From positions 1-64,000 of the forward strand of contig JAIERW010000013.1 of the NCBI GenBank assembly GCA_019746485.1: DNA of 64,000 nucleotides, read 5' to 3'. Made by a program: the position numbers and the translations under genes. Positions within the stretch are counted from its first letter, which is position 1; the number at the start of each line of letters is the position of its first letter. The stretch comes from Candidatus Babeliales bacterium. Lineage in GTDB: Bacteria; Babelota; Babeliae; Babelales; RVW-14. The notes beneath the pieces are model-generated. The model was not told where the DNA came from, did not search any database, and was given only the letters and a program-made list of their open reading frames with translations. Below are positions 63,492 to 64,000 of the stretch, piece after piece.

Positions 63492-64000
63492 TTAACTCAA
63501 ATACATAAATTTTATTGTTTTAAATAAATTAAAACAGGGATGTGTACGAAGATAATTTTTTATGCTGTTAGTTATGTTACCCAGATCGTTTGAATCAAAC
63601 AATGCTAAATTTTGTTTTAATGCTTGTTTAGATTCGTGTGCCAGCAGGGTTGGTAGGGTACTGATTATTTCTAAAAGCTGAGCGTTACGTAAAATTTTTT
63701 CGTCGGTATTGCCGGTTGTATGGAGCAAATGTAAAATACACAGCATTTTTAGGAGCGATAAATCGTTCTCAAAAAGCTCTTTATAATCAAGAACCGACAA
63801 ATACTGTGCCAAATGCATAAAGTTGTTTTCGGCCGGGCTTTGGAGCGGAATAATGTAGTAGCAAAGTTCTAAAAGATGATGGACCCAGGTTATGTCATCG
63901 TTTGAAGCGATTGAGGGTAGGGCCAAGATGGTAACAGTATCTGTTGTGTACGCATGTTCCCCTCGCACTTGGGCGGTGAGAGAGACCAGCATGCCCGGCC
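63492..64000 (-). CDS. Partial gene, possibly RecO-like (5' end outside window)
   Basis: The frame is open to the right edge, so the ATG at 63990-63992 is probably internal; the stop is at 63492-63494. About 169 residues seen. WVHHLLELCYYIIPLQSP followed by NFMHLAQYLSVL is reminiscent of the RecO segment that begins ...ELL.RLLP....LF.LL..L, and the end FKTIKFMYLS sits where RecO ends in a SLKFL-like strand. No zinc-binding Cys pattern is evident. The identification is tentative; I would otherwise call it hypothetical. It lies 14 bp upstream of the MscK-like gene. Confidence 0.35.
   Translation of the reverse strand, partial: PGMLVSLTAQVRGEHAYTTDTVTILALPSIASNDDITWVHHLLELCYYIIPLQSPAENNFMHLAQYLSVLDYKELFENDLSLLKMLCILHLLHTTGNTDEKILRNAQLLEIISTLPTLLAHESKQALKQNLALFDSNDLGNITNSIKNYLRTHPCFNLFKTIKFMYLS

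Overview
The window looks like a chromosome segment of a Gram-negative, host-dependent bacterium with a low to moderate GC content. The best fit I can infer is Candidatus Dependentiae (TM6/Babeliales), but no 16S gene is present and this rests on gene content only. The content supporting it: lipid A and undecaprenyl-sugar genes (lpxK, a WecA/TagO-like transferase), an Omp85 protein, many small exported ankyrin proteins, eukaryote-type ubiquitin-specific proteases (USPs) with signal peptides, an exported PPP-type phosphatase, and a Chlamydia-like class Ic ribonucleotide reductase. No tRNA, rRNA, CRISPR array or insertion sequence was seen.

Layout. 1-13 kb: a long repeat/beta-solenoid surface protein cut by the left edge, enolase, a shortened ComEC, then a tandemly duplicated two-gene cassette (exported KdtA-like protein plus clostripain-family C11 peptidase, twice), a family 4 uracil-DNA glycosylase, and a peptidoglycan-peptide pair (VanX-like dipeptidase, NlpC/P60 endopeptidase). 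12.9-13.6 kb is gene-free and carries two oppositely oriented arrays of DnaA-box-like 9-mers, a perfect TTATCCACA and a very AT-rich stretch. Strand composition appears to flip here (C>G on the left, G>C on the right, even in genes of the same orientation), so I call it a candidate oriC. 13.6-19.6 kb: nusA-infB-lpxK-wecA-like. 19.6-28 kb: nfo, two ankyrin proteins, an exported MutS-like ATPase with a His-rich insert, an exported DUF1015 protein, and two related exported proteins with poly-serine tracts and basic C-termini. 28-38.3 kb: a 29-bp perfect inverted repeat, groES-groEL, a dicarboxylate-type symporter, nrdA-nrdB (class Ic) and a stand-alone LigD-type polymerase. 38.3-48.5 kb: ankyrin proteins, a DHFR-like reductase, an Omp85 protein, acylphosphatase, a glycosyltransferase, and an Fo cluster of AtpR-like protein, subunit a and a c subunit made of four fused hairpins. 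48.5-64 kb: PEP synthase, a glycosyltransferase, rsmA, the exported phosphatase, tmRNA, two USP proteins (one with an intact and a dead domain), an MscK-like channel and a gene cut by the right edge.

How it fits together. Housekeeping functions (replication origin, translation, chaperonin, dNTP synthesis, energy coupling, envelope) are interleaved with exported proteins built on folds that are normally cytosolic or eukaryotic: GT30-like, MutS, DUF1015, USP, PPP, ankyrin. The simplest reading is a parasite or symbiont of a protist that sends proteins into the envelope or the host. The items I consider most unusual are the four-hairpin c subunit beside an AtpR-like gene with partial sodium-site residues, the duplicated KdtA-like/C11 cassette, the active-plus-dead USP protein, and the exported MutS-like ATPase. 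All functions are from sequence reading alone; no searches were run.
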